Assembly (NCBI GenBank): GCA_027943335.1
Contig: BSBK01002929.1
Coordinates: forward strand, 1,148,501 to 1,212,500
DNA length: 64,000 bases
Origin: Chamaecyparis obtusa
Taxonomy: Eukaryota; Streptophyta; Pinopsida; Cupressales; Cupressaceae
Reading direction: 5' to 3'
Shown piece by piece: positions 63,385 to 64,000 of this stretch. The notes beneath the pieces are model-generated. The model saw only the letters and a program-made list of their open reading frames with translations, did not search any database and was not told the origin of the DNA. Position 1 is the first letter of the stretch; each line of letters starts with the position of its first letter. The position numbers and the translations under genes were made by a program.

Positions 63385-64000
63385 TGTAGACACCTAAAAA
63401 TCCACTTGTTAATTAAAATTATTTTTAGTTAACAAAAATCCTGATGACATCATCATTAATTAATTAATTAATTTTTATTGTCATTTTCCCTTCCTCTATT
63501 TTAATTAAAGACATTTAATTAAACAAGCTTAGCCAAAAATGTTTAAATCAAATTTGAATATCATTCCCTTTTAAATTTATTAAATCATTTAATAAATTAT
63601 TTCCAACCCAAACCCTCTTTAAATAAATAAATAATTTATTTAAATCCCTAAAACCCTAGATATCTTCTAGAAAACCCTAAACCTATCCTCTCATCCCTAA
63701 TCACTCCCTAACCTTTCTTAAGGGGTGATTCCTTACCCTCTTAGCCTAAACCCTCTCCCTTTGACTTTGGGTCAACACCCTCATTAATGAGCCTTACAGA
63801 CTCATTAATGAACCCTTACACCATCATCAATGAATCTTATAGAATCTTAATGAAACCCTATGTCTCTTCTTCCACCCTTATCCCCTAGCACACTTCCCTA
63901 GTGTTGCTCACACATGTGTGAGCAACCCTTCATCCTTATCCCTTTGACCCTAAGGCTTAACCCTTGGTCCTAAACCCCAACCCTTGGTTGTAAACCCTGA
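63385..64000 (+). repeat. 3' LTR of the outer element (first 616 bp)
   Basis: Aligns from its first base with 35369 onward, with scattered substitutions and an 8-bp ATTAATTA length difference near 63460. It continues beyond the window. Confidence 0.92.

Overview
The window looks like nuclear DNA from a seed plant with a very large, repeat-filled genome. A gymnosperm such as a conifer is the best guess. The reasons are AT-rich sequence, one recognisable low-copy gene start (plastid-targeted diaminopimelate epimerase), plant-type GT-AG introns, and decayed plant transposons over most of the rest. Nothing looks bacterial, organellar or viral, and I saw no tRNA, rRNA or CRISPR.

Left part (1-13.9 kb): simple repeats and a short perfect-looking hairpin; a decayed hAT transposase gene on the minus strand (877-3439) whose four exons can still be traced; a probable 1.9-kb solo LTR (5672-7584); the first three coding exons of a DapF gene on the minus strand (9524-8971); a LINE fragment (about 10500-11945) abutting a minus-strand Ty1/copia fragment (11946-13412).

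Middle part (13.9-35.4 kb): a Ty3/gypsy (Tat-like) pol gene with many stops (13939-16919); a very long unrecognised ORF with its own TATA box and an apparent 5' intron (18391-23479); an antisense plant-mobile-domain fragment ahead of a polypurine tract and LTR (24857-27782); a gag fragment (28400-29331); a second gypsy 3' end on the minus strand (29332-31030); and an LTR, primer-binding site, zinc-knuckle Gag-like ORF and unrecognised ORF with no pol (about 31.1-35.0 kb).

Right part (35.4-64 kb): one large element with LTRs starting TGTAGACACC (5' LTR from 35369, 3' LTR from 63385, running off the window). It carries only proline/serine-rich Gag-like remnants and no pol, and it has been split by three copia insertions. 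A (38864-43744) is truncated. B (44581-51817) is complete with LTRs and a perfect 5-bp target duplication. C (54013-61767) is complete and on the opposite strand.

The most interesting structural signal is a series of small stem-loops in the transcribed part of the LTRs of copias A, B and C and of the 31-kb element. Stems change in both arms while loops stay close to CTAACA, in the same order and in a similar place between TATA box and primer-binding site. A second is the expansion of copia B's TATA region to 173 nt of AT in one LTR only. All transposon genes seen carry stops or frameshifts; only the DapF exons look intact.
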